In this document: positions 10,568 through 22,119 of the stretch, piece after piece
How the letters are laid out: the number at the start of each line of letters is the position of its first letter
Numbering within the stretch: position 1 is the first letter of the stretch
NCBI RefSeq assembly: GCF_027579695.1
Contig: NC_083577.1
Coordinates: forward strand, 68,327,241 to 68,391,240
DNA from: Neoarius graeffei
Lineage: Eukaryota; Chordata; Actinopteri; Siluriformes; Ariidae
Length of the DNA stretch: 64,000 nt
Direction: 5' to 3'
Translations under genes and position numbers: made by a program
The notes under the pieces: generated by a model
What the model was told of the DNA's origin: nothing
Seen by the model: the letters and a program-made list of their open reading frames with translations, nothing else
Database searches by the model: none

Positions 10568-11026
10568 TTGAATGCGAGGAAGGCGACAAACGAAAAACAT
10601 AAAAGAAAAAGGAGCGAGATGCAGAAAACACCTTCACTATCCAGCGACGTAGGGCATTTACAGGGCGAGCAGAGGGAGAGGTATTTGCAAAAATTGAGGT
10701 TAGCAGGCTTAGAGAGCGACGTTTACCTGCTTCCACCAGGATTGTTCACTGACGTACGGAAGTACACGAAGCCCTCGTCTTTACCTGACTTCGGCCCACA
10801 TGATCTGTATACCCATGTCGTTAAAAACCCATCGCCATACACATACACGCCAACGTCCGAGGTTCCGGAGCGCGCTCCGGCTTGCTCCGGAGCAAGCCGG
10901 CATGCGCTGCTTAATTTGAGGGAGAGCAAGCCGGCGCGTGCTCCAGAACCTCGGACGTTGGCTCCGGCAGCTATTCATACTGGATCCGGTGTAAATAGCT
11001 GCCGGATCATAATTACAGTAAACTAG
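10568..11026 (+). pseudogene. TE-derived frame with RYLQKL...DVYLLP motif
   Basis: The frame is open for about 152 codons. The first 95 (MNARKATNEKHKRKRSEMQK to VVKNPSPYT) look like a real N-terminal exon of the repetitive fish protein family mentioned for 8994. The remainder runs through a hairpin and is probably not original coding sequence. The start may not be used by the host. No nuclease motif is present. Confidence 0.4.
10850..10961. repeat. Imperfect 112-bp hairpin in the TE frame
   Basis: CCAACGTCCGAGGTTCCGGA at 10850 pairs with the complementary block ending CCTCGGACGTTGG at 10961. Internal GCAAGCCGGC blocks also pair. It is GC rich and directly followed by a second hairpin with perfect 13-bp arms (10963-10975 and 10994-11006, TCCGGCAGCTATT). 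Confidence 0.8.
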
Positions 11027-11554
11027 TAAATGCAGTAAAGGAAAAACTTGAGACTGAAAGGTTTTAACAGTCATCCAAATGACTGAACGTAAATGTTGCT
11101 ACAGTAACATACCAGCTACTTGTTGACATTAGCTAGTCAACAACAGCTACTACAGAAGAACAAAGAGGTTACAATGGGTTATTTTAGCCTATCTGGTTAC
11201 ACACTCGCCGCCACAGAATGTTAACAGCAATGTAATGCCTTTTCTGGCTAATTTTATTCGTCTTACCTCCAACAAAGTGGTCACTACACAAGCGCTGGTA
11301 TGCCGAGGGCTGCCAATCTGTTAATGGCCGCTATCCATCTTCTCCGTCGGGATCCGATAAAATGATAACCCTTGCCTTGTTTGTTGATGGTTACTACATC
11401 CAGGTGCACAACAATATAGTGTCATGATGGAAGTCTTGCTGAAAGTAAAAACTTTCTTTGCTGCCGTTCCTCAATGTTGGCTGTGGTAAACTACTGGTAG
11501 TACACGTCCAAAATGGCGGCCGCGTTTGTCGTGACGTCACGTGAAAAGGGTCCA

Positions 11555-12890
<1,336 letters not shown>

Positions 12891-13850
12891 TGAGCAAACT
12901 GGTTGTAAGATATGGAGCTTTTGTACTGAACTAAATTTGACCTAAAACTCCTTGCTTACAAGGATCTGGGTAAGTAGCTAACATTACCAAAATGGCAAAA
13001 TAGTTAGCTTTTAATGCTTAACCACTGATGAGTTTATGGATCTAAATAAAGCAGTTTGAAATGATTTTGTTTCATCGTGGTGCTGCATGTTGCCCGTTTT
13101 GACCTGCAGTGTACCGTATATACTGTACAGTTGCTGGGAGAATAAACAGACTTCTTGGTTCTTAAACATTTGTTTTTATCATCATCTGTTCATACATACA
13201 ATATAACAAGCCGTGTCATCAATTTGTTAATCAACCTTCTCATTTATGACCTAAAGTTTCACGCCCTGTAGTAAATAATTTACCTAAATGCACATGATTT
13301 ACAGAGGCTCGACGACGTAATCCATGCTGGCTCATGTTAAGAAAACTAGAGTTGTTGATATGTTGATCAGTTTGACTACAGTACTATTTTTCTTTCTCCC
13401 CACCAAGTTCAGTCTACTGAAATATTTAATTGGGTCTGCATCCAGACCACAGTCTCCTAGTTGACGGTTTCTAGTGTATACTTTCTGTTCGTCTGCTACC
13501 ATGGTTTTCTTGAATAAGGCAGCGCCTCCTACGTAAGGCTTTTCGAGTTCCGCTTTGGTAACTGTGGTAAAACAGGCCAAATCGCCAGGTCCAGGTCCAC
13601 AAAAAAAAAAAAAACTGGCTCCGCCACAAATAGCACTTTAGTGCAAGGTGTTTTATTTACAGTGCACCCAACATACAGGCAAACATGCAAAAGTTGCCAA
13701 GAGCGGTGAAAAGGTATATTGTAGGTTATATAATACAAAAAAAAATTAATAAATTACAAATAATAATAAAAGACGTAGGAGAAATAGCACTTCCGCAAAA
13801 TATGGAACTTTTACAGCCACAGTCTACATTACCCTTGCTGTCCCCTCTCA

Positions 13851-14385
13851 AGGCCAATTTATGCTGACAACCCAGTCCTCGCAGATGGCGTCTGCGTAGC
13901 CCCCCCCACCTTCGCAGATGCTCTGCGCGCACCTCCCAAAAATTGTGACCACCGCAGAAGCCTCGCAGACAGCGTCGCAGACAAGAGGGCTCCGATTGGT
14001 CCACTCTACATCCGCTGTACACGCACTTCCGCTTCCCTACTTTCCCGGTTTGTTTTGTTTTCACGACCGCCATTTTTAAAAACACGAGCGAAGATGGAGC
14101 AGCACGAAGAGCGGTTGATCGAGGAAGTACGTACATCCATAGACATAGGATGTCTATGCGTACATCTATACGACTCCAGTTCTAGTCATTATAAGTAACT
14201 GGAGGATAAATACTCCACTAACCACACCCACCAACTACTCTTAGCGATTTCGCGACTTCGCGCCCCCTTGCGTTGTGGCGGTGAATAACATCGCGCACGC
14301 CTATTACTCCCCACTCAACGATAAATTACAACTGTCTGCGAAAAGCTGTCTGCGAAAGCCTTGTCGCAAGAGCATGCAGAGGCCT
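13851..14385 (+). mobile_element. PIF/Harbinger-like MITE family B, copy 1
   Basis: Ends AGGCC...GGCCT flanked by TCA on both sides (13848-13850, 14386-14388). Homologous throughout to 43145-43646. An exon starts ATG at 14094, MEQHEERLIEEVR. In this copy it is disrupted by a short insertion containing a GACATAGGATGTC palindrome near 14140. The 3-bp duplication and the MADF-like exon seen in the other copy support PIF/Harbinger. It lies in the bmpr2 intron between exons 9 and 10. Confidence 0.75.
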
Positions 14386-15132
14386 TCACTCTCCCATACA
14401 CTGAATGAGGATCCCCTTTTAGGCCCTAAGCCCCTCCCCTAGGCCATACCACCCTGCACATTTATCAATCATCGTCACAAAAGGCATAATGGATTACATG
14501 TGCAGCAATAATCGCACACACACTGCACATTACCTTAAAAACTATTGCACTTTTGCCCATCTAGCATGTATAAATAACACATTCACTGAACCCCCCCCCC
14601 TTTTCCCGTAGTATAGTCCAATCCCACGATGCATTGCGCAGGCCAGACGCTACTAAAGTAGCCCCAAGTTTGAACCGCTTGGTTTGGCTCTCATTTCCCT
14701 GCATTGGAATTACGCGGACCATTCAAACAACCCACCAAACACAGAAACGCCACCCACAAACACGCCCAACACAAAATACAAGACAGAGCGCTCAAAGATA
14801 AGTACAAACGCAACATTCAACAATGACCATTTTATCGTGTGTGGCATAGCAAATTGTTTAAAAGTACGAACCACTAAAGATGAAGGCAATATATGTGTGT
14901 GTGCGCGCGTGTATGTTACTCTCTGCTACTAACTTTAGGTGTGCACCCCCGCTGTCGTAGCCGAAATATTATTGTTTAATGAAAGTAGCGTGTAAACGGG
15001 AAAACAACAAGCATGCTTTACGTGCTTAATGAAACAATAGGCAGCGCTACAGGTGACGCTCGTGAACGGAGACAGAGGCCTCCGTCACAGTAATCTACCC
15101 TATCTGGTGTTCCATGGTGGATTGAAGTCAGT
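14386..15132. other. bmpr2 intron sequence, nothing recognised
   Basis: Low-coding sequence with a C run near 14590 and a GT/GC-rich stretch near 14896. No exon or clear transposon end was found. Confidence 0.45.
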
Positions 15133-15947
15133 TAGTGTTGCAGTCGAGTCACTAAACCTCGAGTCCGAGTCCAGTCTCGAGTCCCCAGCATTCAAGTCCA
15201 AGTCATTAAAAAAAAAATTGAGTCGAGTCCAAGACTCCAACAGCACCATTTGACTGTGGCTGTTGTAGCGCCTTGAACAGGTGAATGTGCTTCTCTTTAT
15301 CAGGGAGTGCAAAGTATTCTGTCAGAGACGGCTGGGAGACGGATGTAAGTGCAGAAGCTGTGTTTATTAATACAAGTGAAGAGGGTAAACAATCCAGAAC
15401 GGCAGGCGAAATCGTAAAACGGTAAAACCGGCGATAGGTCGAGCGAGGCACAAACAGGCTATCGTAGACTCGGCAGAATCAAAGACGAGAAACAGGAAAT
15501 CAAACAAGGAAATAAGGCTTGGTAATGTCTCAGCAATGCAACTCAATACTTCGCAAAGTAAGTGCGTTTTCACAGTTTTTATAGCAGCGCGCTGATTGCG
15601 CCTTAATCCTGTGCAGGCGCGAGTCGTTTACAGCGTGCGCGCGAGAGTCCGCTTGGTGCGTACGCTGTCTGGAACGCACCCGAGAGTCTATCTGATGCAC
15701 GCGCCAAGGCGCGACACTCTTGCACGAAATTAGAACAAAAATTAATGTAGATATAAATATCTTATGTCAAATTATTATGGCATAAAACAAAAAATTAAGA
15801 AAAAATCCAAGTCCTCGTCTCCAATTTATGAGTCCGGATGCAGTTAATGCACGAGTCTGAGTCATCAGCGCTCAAGTCCGGGTCGAGTCACAAGTCCTTA
15901 AAATTAGGGTACGAGTCCGAGTCCTGGACTTGAGGACTACAAGCCTG
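15133..15947. mobile_element. hAT MITE with GAGTCCGAGTC subterminal repeats, carrying an LTR
   Basis: Ends TAGTGTTGCAGTC and GACTACAAGCCTG are imperfect inverted repeats flanked by the 8-bp duplication AAGTCAGT (15125-15132, 15948-15955). Both subterminal regions contain many copies of GAGTC/AAGTCC, a known style of fish hAT element. The interior is occupied by an LTR fragment (15320-15716). Confidence 0.85.
15320..15716 (-). mobile_element. Solo LTR, Ty3/gypsy type likely
   Basis: A 397-bp unit with TGTC...GACA ends. On the - strand it carries a TATAAAAACTGTG box followed by an AATAAACACAGC polyadenylation-like signal, the order expected of an LTR promoter and terminator. Adjacent - strand sequence (15250-15319) reads away from the LTR and could be a residual internal part. 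No gag or pol remains and a second LTR is not seen, so it is a solo or partial element. Confidence 0.6.
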
Positions 15948-16031
15948 AAGTCAGTAATCTATAATCATGAGCTGAACCTGTACTAATGACACGGACGTCT
16001 TTTTTAGCGTTATAACTGTTTGTGTTTGCAG

Positions 16032-16168
16032 GGGAGACTGTACCAGAGTACCAGATGGCTTTTCAGGCAGAGGTAGGAAACCACCCATCCTTCGAGGACA
16101 TGCAGGTTCTGGTTTCCCGAGAGAAACAGAGGCCAAAATTCCCTGAAGCTTGGAAAGAAAACAGTCTG
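16032..16168 (+). CDS. bmpr2: bmpr2 exon (human exon 10 equivalent), kinase C-lobe
   Basis: Encodes (G)[20 protein letters not shown], then [20 protein letters not shown] and KENSL. This region of the type II receptor kinase between helices F and H is almost identical to human. The length is 137 nt, phase 1 in and 0 out, as in human exon 10. The acceptor is TGTTTGCAG and the donor is CTG|GTGAGA at 16169, followed by a short GT-rich stretch. Confidence 0.96.
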
Positions 16169-16317
16169 GTGAGAGGGCATGTGCGTGCATGTGTGTGTGT
16201 GTATTCTGTTCAGTTTGTGTAAGAGAAACAAGCTAATTTCTGGCACCCTGGTGTGCTTCAGATCATCATAGCAACTCAGCATGTGGATTGGTTTCTTTCA
16301 ATATGCTCTTAACTGAG

Positions 16318-18222
16318 TATAGACTGGTACCAAAATTCAAAAAAGTGCTTTTTTGAGACAAAGTCGGCAAACAGTCTTATTTTGTCAATTTGGGTGTGCC
16401 GAATTCAAATCTGCAATATGCCGAGCTCTATCTGACCTCTGTTGACCTCTAGAGGTCATTGAACTTTGGGCCTGTAAACGTCTCAGCTGAACCCAGTTTC
16501 TCAGCTTTCTAAGGAATGAAATGTACTAAAATGATTAATGAAGTTAGCAAATGGCCTTGTTTGTTAAATGTTTGGGTGCGGAATTCATTTTTCATTTGTA
16601 AAACGACATATGACCTCTGATAACCTCAAGGACATTAAAGGAACAGTCCACCGTATTTCCATAATGAAATATGCTCTTATCTGAATTGAGACGAGCTGCT
16701 CCGTACCTCTCCGAGCTTTGCGCGACCTCCCAGTCAGTCAGACGCAGTCAGACGCGCTGTCACTCCTGTTAGCAATGTAGCTAGGCTCAGCATGGCCAAT
16801 GGTATTTTTTGGGGCTGTAGTTAGATGCGACCAAACTCTTCCGCGTTTTTCCTGTTTACATAGGTTTATATGACCAGTGACATGAAACAAAGTTCAGTTA
16901 CACAAATTGAAACCTGGCGATTTTCTATGCTATGGAAAGTCCGCACTATAATGACAGGCGTACTAACACCTTCTGCGCGCTTCGACAGCGCATTGATATC
17001 TGAGCTCCGTATCAATGCGCTGCCGAAGCGCGCAGGAAAAACGCGGAAGAGTTTGGTCGCATCTAACTACAGCCCCAAAAAATACCGTTGGCCATACTGA
17101 GCCTAGCTACATTGCTAACAGAAGTGACAGTGCGTCTGACTGCGTCTGACTGACTGGGAGGTCGCGCAAAGCTCGGAGAGGTACGGATCAGCTCGTCTCA
17201 ATTCAGATAAGAGCATATTTCATTATGGAAGTACGGTGGACTGTTCCTTTAAACTTGGCCTATAGGCCTATGCATTTAACGGCATTTTTAAACTGACTTT
17301 ACTCCCCCAAAAAGAATATGAACAGACAAAAAACAAATAGAAAGGAACAAATGCAACATTAAATGCCAGTCCATGTACATGTGACTTACTTTTCACAATG
17401 AGAATGCCTCGGTGATCACCTTACATAACACTGCATTACATTTAGCGGTTATTGTTTATACAAAGCTACTGAAAAAAGGACAGATTCAGCAGCATACAAA
17501 ATGTGGGGGCATACAGGGTAATCAGGGTTAGTATATATGAGAGTTTTTTTTTCTTTGTTGTTTGTTTTTTGTAAAGGCTTTACCCCGTTAAACAAAACAA
17601 AAAAACAAACAACAAAGAAAAAAAACTCTCATATATACTAACCCTGATTACCCTGTATGCCCCCACATTTTGTATGCTGCTGAATCTGTCCTTTTTTCAG
17701 TAGCTTTGTATAAACAATAACCGCTAAATGTAATGCAGTGTTATGTAAGGTGATCACCGAGGCATTCTCATTGTGAAAAGTAAGTCACATGTACATGGAC
17801 TGGCATTTAATGTTGTATTTGTTCCTTTCTATTTGTTTTTTGTCTGTTCATATTCTTTTTGGGGGAGTAAAGTCAGTTTAAAAATGCCGTTAAATGCATA
17901 GGCCAAGTTTAATGACCTTGAGGTTATCAGAGGTCATATGTCGTTTTACAAATGAAAAATGAATTCCGCACCCAAACATTTAACAAACAAGGCCATTTGC
18001 TAACTTCATTAATCATTTTAGTACATTTCATTCCTTAGAAAGCTGAGAAACTGGGTTCAGCTGAGACGTTTACAGGCCCAAAGTTCAATGACCTCTAGAG
18101 GTCAGATAGAGATAGAGATTTGAATTCGGCACACCCAAATTGACAAAATAAGACCGTTTGCCGACTTTCTCTCAAAAATGCCTTTGGGTGTCACAATTCT
18201 GGATTTTGGTAGCAGTCTAGTA
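16318..18222. repeat. 1.9-kb inverted repeat (foldback element)
   Basis: The arms mirror each other from TATAGACTGGTACCAAAATT (16318) to the matching GGTAGCAGTCTAGTA (18222). They turn around a short asymmetric spacer near 17572-17598 (GTAAAGGCTTTACCCC). Arm identity is very high near the centre and slightly lower at the outer ends. The left arm is longer only because of the TTAA element at 16639-17248. It lies in the bmpr2 intron between exons 10 and 11. A foldback DNA transposon or an inverted duplication would both fit. Confidence 0.85.
16639..17248. mobile_element. TTAA-flanked foldback MITE with about 225-bp arms
   Basis: AGGAACAGTCCACCGTA and TACGGTGGACTGTTCCT ends are flanked by TTAA (16635-16638, 17249-17252). 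The arms stay complementary for roughly 225 bp, through GTTTGGTCGCATCTAACTAC and its complement. TTAA duplication points to Kolobok or piggyBac. The undisturbed target survives in the right arm of the surrounding inverted repeat (TTTAATGACC near 17910). Confidence 0.9.
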
Positions 18223-18376
18223 TTTGCAGGTAATCATAAAATCCTGCAAGCACAGAAGACTGCTGGGAATTATCCTGATTGTGTGTCCATTCTAAAGTCA
18301 GATTCATTTTAAATGTGAGGCTGTTTTACGGGGAATGATTTGTGTTTCACAATTATTCGCCAAAAGTGAAGGGAAT

Positions 18377-18423
18377 ATCGGTGAATAATAACCGAGATGA
18401 AGTCGAGGTTATTATTCACCGAT
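18377..18423. repeat. Perfect 17-bp stem hairpin
   Basis: ATCGGTGAATAATAACC (18377-18393) and GGTTATTATTCACCGAT (18407-18423) with a 13-nt loop. Probably part of an older repeat into which the Tc1 element at 18583 inserted, as similar sequence context resumes near 20340. Confidence 0.8.
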
Positions 18424-18582
18424 GTTCGCTGAGCCTGAGGCAGATAATTGTTTTAGCATAAATACACAGGTGATTATTTTTTTTCAATTAAAATCGTATA
18501 TATAAAAAAACCCAACAACATTATTTCAGACTTCAAAAACTGCATGCACATGTAATAATGGCGCGCACAGACTTGTCACTTA

Positions 18583-20207
18583 CAGTGGCATGCAAAAGTT
18601 TGGGCCCCCTTGCTGAAAATGTCTGTTACTGTGAATAGTTAAGTGAGCAGAAGATGAACTGATCACCAAAAAGCATAAAGGTAAAGACGAGACATTTCTT
18701 TTCAGCGTTTTATGCAAGATTTGTGTATTATTTTTGTTTTGTACAATTGGAGAGTGAAAAAAGAAAAGGAACACCATGCGAAAGTTTGGGCGCCCCAATA
18801 CATTTGAGTTCTCAGGTAACTTTTACCAAGGTTCCAGACCTTAATTAGCTTATTGAGCTGTGGCTTGTTCAAATTCTTCGTTAGGAAAGGTCAGATGATG
18901 CAGATTTCAAAGCTGTATAAATTCCCTGACTCCTCAAACTTGTCCCTAAAATCAACAGCCATGGGCTCCTCTAAGCAACTCCCTCACATTCTGAATAATA
19001 AAATAATTGATGCTCACAAAGCAGGAGAAGGCAACAAGAACGTAGCAAAGTGTTTTCAGGTAGCCGTTTCCTCAGATCGTGATGTTATTAAGAAATGGCA
19101 GTTAACAGAAACAGTGGAGATCAAGGTGAGGTCTGGAAGATGAAGAACACTTTCTGAAAGAACTGCTCGTTGGATTGCTAGGAAGGCAAATAAAACCCCC
19201 TGTTTGACTGCAAAAGACCTTCAGAAAGATTTAGCAGACCCTGGAGTGGTGGTGCACTGTTCTACTATGCAGCGACACCTGAACAAATATGACCTTCATG
19301 GAAGAGTCATCAGAAGAAAACCGCTCCTGCGTCCGAGCCACAAAATTCAGCATCTGAAGTTTGCAAATGAACATCTAAATAAGCCTGATGCATTTTGGAA
19401 ACAAGTCCTGTGGACTGATGAAATCAAAATAGAACTTTTTGGCCACAATGTGCAAAGGTATGTTTGGAGAAAAAAGGGTGCCAAATTCCAGGAAAAGAAC
19501 ACCTCTCCAACTCTGAAGCATGGGTGTGGATCGATCATGCTTTGGGGTTGTGTTGCAGCCAGTGGCACAGGGCACATTTCACTGGTCGAGGGAAGCATGG
19601 ATTCGAATAAATACTAGCAAATTCTGGAAGCAAACAAACATCACACCATCTGTAAAAAAGTTGAAGTTAAAAAGAGGATGGGTCCGACAATAAGACGATG
19701 ATCCAAAACACACCTCAAAATCTACAATGGAATACCTCAAGAGGCACAAGCTGAAGGTTTTGCCCTGGCCCTCACAGTCCCCTGACCTAAACATCATTGA
19801 AAATCTGTGGATAGATCTCAAAAGAGCAGTGCATGCAAGACAGCCCAAGAAACTTGTAGAACTGGAAGCCTTTTGCAAGGATGAGTGTGTGAAAATCCCC
19901 CAGGTAAGAACTGAAAGATTATTAGCTGGCTACAAAAAGTGTTCACAAGCTGTGATACTTGCCAAAGGGGGTGTTACTAGGTACTAACCATGCAGGGTGC
20001 CCAAACTTTTGCTTCGGGCCCTTTTCCTTTTTTGTCATTTTGAAAATATAAAAGATGAAAATAAAAAAATGTTTTTGCTTAAAATATAAAGGGAATGAGT
20101 CATCTTTAACTTTATGCCTTTTGGAGATCATTTCATCTTCAGCTTGCTTAACTGTTCACAGTAACAGCAATTTTGACCAGGGGTGCCCAAACTTTTGCAT
20201 ACCACTG
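18583..20207 (+). mobile_element. Tc1 element 1, degenerate
   Basis: TA-flanked (18581-18582, 20208-20209), with ends CAGTGGCATGCAAAAGTTTG and CAAACTTTTGCATACCACTG. The inner part of the inverted repeat runs through CTGTTACTGTGAATAGTTAAG and its complement. 1625 bp, full Tc1 size. The transposase frame is broken (see 18961-19985). It lies in the bmpr2 intron before exon 11. Confidence 0.92.
18961..19985 (+). pseudogene. Broken Tc1 transposase
   Basis: Starts MGSSKQLPHILNNKIIDAHK and continues through the paired-like HTH region, with a stop at 19141. Then DLQKDLADPGVVVHCSTMQR and VLWTDEIKIELFG (first catalytic Asp), a stop at 19615, a damaged second Asp region near 19700 and WPSQSPDLNIIENLW (catalytic Glu), ending near 19985. 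Several stops and a frameshift make it inactive. Confidence 0.9.
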
Positions 20208-20503
20208 TATGTATACCGTTTTGTTATGAAATAAATCACGAAGCCACCTTACAATTGTATAGTTTTGGACCAAACTTCGTAGCATCTTTCGTGCTTTTAG
20301 GAACAGCGTTTTCTTTCATCATTTGTAATCCTTCCTCACTTACAGTGACAGAGCGATTGGCCGCCATTTTGCCGAGTCGCTCGAGGTGATTATCGAGAAA
20401 TAGTCTGAATTTCTCAACCAGTCAGCACGCGTGCGATTTTCTATAATCGCCTCCGTATTTACGCTGAACGATTTTATCTTTTTGTCACCATGTCTCTTAT
20501 TAG

Positions 20504-20676
20504 GCGGTTCGTTCACTAAAGGAAACGATGGAGGACTGTTGGGATCAGGATGCAGAGGCTCGTTTAACAGCTCAGTGTGCAGAGGAGCGCATGGCAGAGC
20601 TGCTCCTTATCTGGGACAGAAACAAGTCCGTTAGTCCCACTGTTAACCCAATGAGCACAGCCCTTCAGAATGAGAG
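20504..20676 (+). CDS. bmpr2: bmpr2 exon (human exon 11 equivalent), end of kinase domain
   Basis: Encodes [20 protein letters not shown], then [20 protein letters not shown] and [18 protein letters not shown]. It contains the invariant Arg of the EARLTAQ motif that pairs with the APE Glu in kinases. The kinase domain ends near the IWDRNK segment, and the cytoplasmic tail begins after it. The length of 173 nt equals human exon 11. The acceptor is CTCTTATTAG and the donor is GAG|AG|GTCTGC at 20677, close to a CA microsatellite. Confidence 0.96.
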
Positions 20677-20686
20677 GTCTGCTAAC

Positions 20687-20712
20687 ACACACACACACAC
20701 ACACACACACAG
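20687..20712 (+). repeat. (CA)n microsatellite
   Basis: About 13 CA units just inside the bmpr2 intron after exon 11. Confidence 0.9.
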
Positions 20713-20827
20713 TTGTCTGAACTTCCTATATGATTATTTACGAATTAACTATGATTCTAATGGATGGAACTGAAACATTTGAATATACCTGATCCATCTT
20801 CTGTTTTAACTCCTTTGCCGCTTGTAG

Positions 20828-22119
20828 GAACCTCACCCACAGTCGCAGGGTTCCAAAGATGGGCCCTTACCCAGACTACTCCTCCTCCTCATACATAGAG
20901 GACCACGATGGCATGGTGAAGAACCTCCCTGGAGACATGTCCACTTCAGGCACCTCCTCGGTGAGTGGCATTGGTTTGAGTGGCCCTGGCACAGGGGGCA
21001 CAGGAGAAAAGAACAGGAACTCCATAAACTACGAGAGACAGCAGGCACAAGCACAGGCGCGTCTCCCAAGCCCTGAGACCAGCGGAGCCAGTCTATCCAC
21101 AAGCACCACCACCACAACTACAGGCCACACCCCCAGCACAGTCATGTCCACCATCTCTGAATCGGCCCCGTGTGAGGAGGCCGGAGCAGGCCCAAGTGTG
21201 CCTGTGTGCCTGCAGCTCACCCAGGAAGACCTAGAGACTACCAAGCTGGACCCCAAGGAGGTGGACAAGAACCTGAAGGAGAGCTCTGATGAGAACTTGA
21301 TGGAGCATTCTCAGAAGCAGTTCAGCGCTCCTGACCCGCTCAGCACAGGCAGCTCCAGTCTGCTCTACCCTTTTATAAAGTTAGCAGCCGAAGTGAGCGC
21401 AGGGGCCGGAGGCGGGCATCAGGCTGAATTCGGTGCAGGTAGCAGTGCCACACTCGATGCCCCACCCACCATGTTTCCCCTTCCAAAACAACAGAATCTC
21501 CCCAAAAGGCCCACCAGCCTGGCTCTTGGCTCCAAAAATCCAAGCAAGGAGTCCTCATCCTCCCGGCTCAAGTTTGGCAGACACAAGTCCAACCTGAAGC
21601 AGGTGGAGACCGGTGTGGCTAAGATGAATGTGGTGGCGGCAGCAGAGCCTCATCCAGTCACACTCACCAATAACGGGCCAGGAGTGAGAAGTGGAGCTGG
21701 GGTGCTCCTGCTGAATGGCTATGCAGGCGGTGCCAGTAATGCCAGCAGCTCCTATGGGAACACAAACCCAGCTGGGCCGCAGGGTGACGGAGGTGGCCTG
21801 CCTTTGCTCCAGAGCCAGCTAAGCGGAGAGGACGTCCGGCTGAACATCAACATCAACTCCAGTCCCGACGAGCACGAGCCCCTGCTGCGCCGAGATCACA
21901 CAGGTCGCACCAACTCCAACAACAACAACAGCAACATCCACACTGCAGTTTCTGCTGTGCCAAGTACAACAAGTACAATACCTGCAGGGCCTGCTCCATC
22001 AGAGCTGCAGTTACTGCAAGTGAAGGAGGAAGTCCCTCTGAGACAGGACAAGCCCAGGAGACCAGAGAGACCCAACTCCCTGGACCTGTCGACCACTGCA
22101 CAGGACTCTTCTGTGTTAG
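20828..22119 (+). CDS. bmpr2: bmpr2 large tail exon (human exon 12 equivalent)
   Basis: A 1292-nt exon for about 430 residues of the long C-terminal tail unique to BMPR2 among type II receptors. Conserved blocks include [105 protein letters not shown] and RPNSLDLS. The segments between them are Ser, Gly and Thr rich and diverged. The stretch corresponding to about 20 residues after EHEPLLRR in human (before [11 protein letters not shown]) is missing. The tail is known to bind cytoskeletal and signalling partners. The acceptor is GCTTGTAG; the donor is TTAG|GTGAAG at 22120, phase 1 out. Confidence 0.96.

Larger units (their letters stand above)
10490..11554 (+). mobile_element. Element with TGGACCCTTTTCA inverted ends
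   Basis: TGGACCCTTTTCA at the left and TGAAAAGGGTCCA at the right are perfect 13-bp inverted repeats. The ends are CpG rich (ACGCGACCGCCATT / AATGGCGGCCGCGT). It contains the coding remnant at 10568 and two hairpins (10850-10961, 10963-11006). No target duplication is clear. It sits beside the THAP exon remnant, which may belong to the element it entered. Confidence 0.6.

Noticed and set aside
20833-21117. Open frame on the - strand opposite the bmpr2 tail exon
   Set aside because: It mirrors a GC- and codon-biased real exon; no domain, no splice context.
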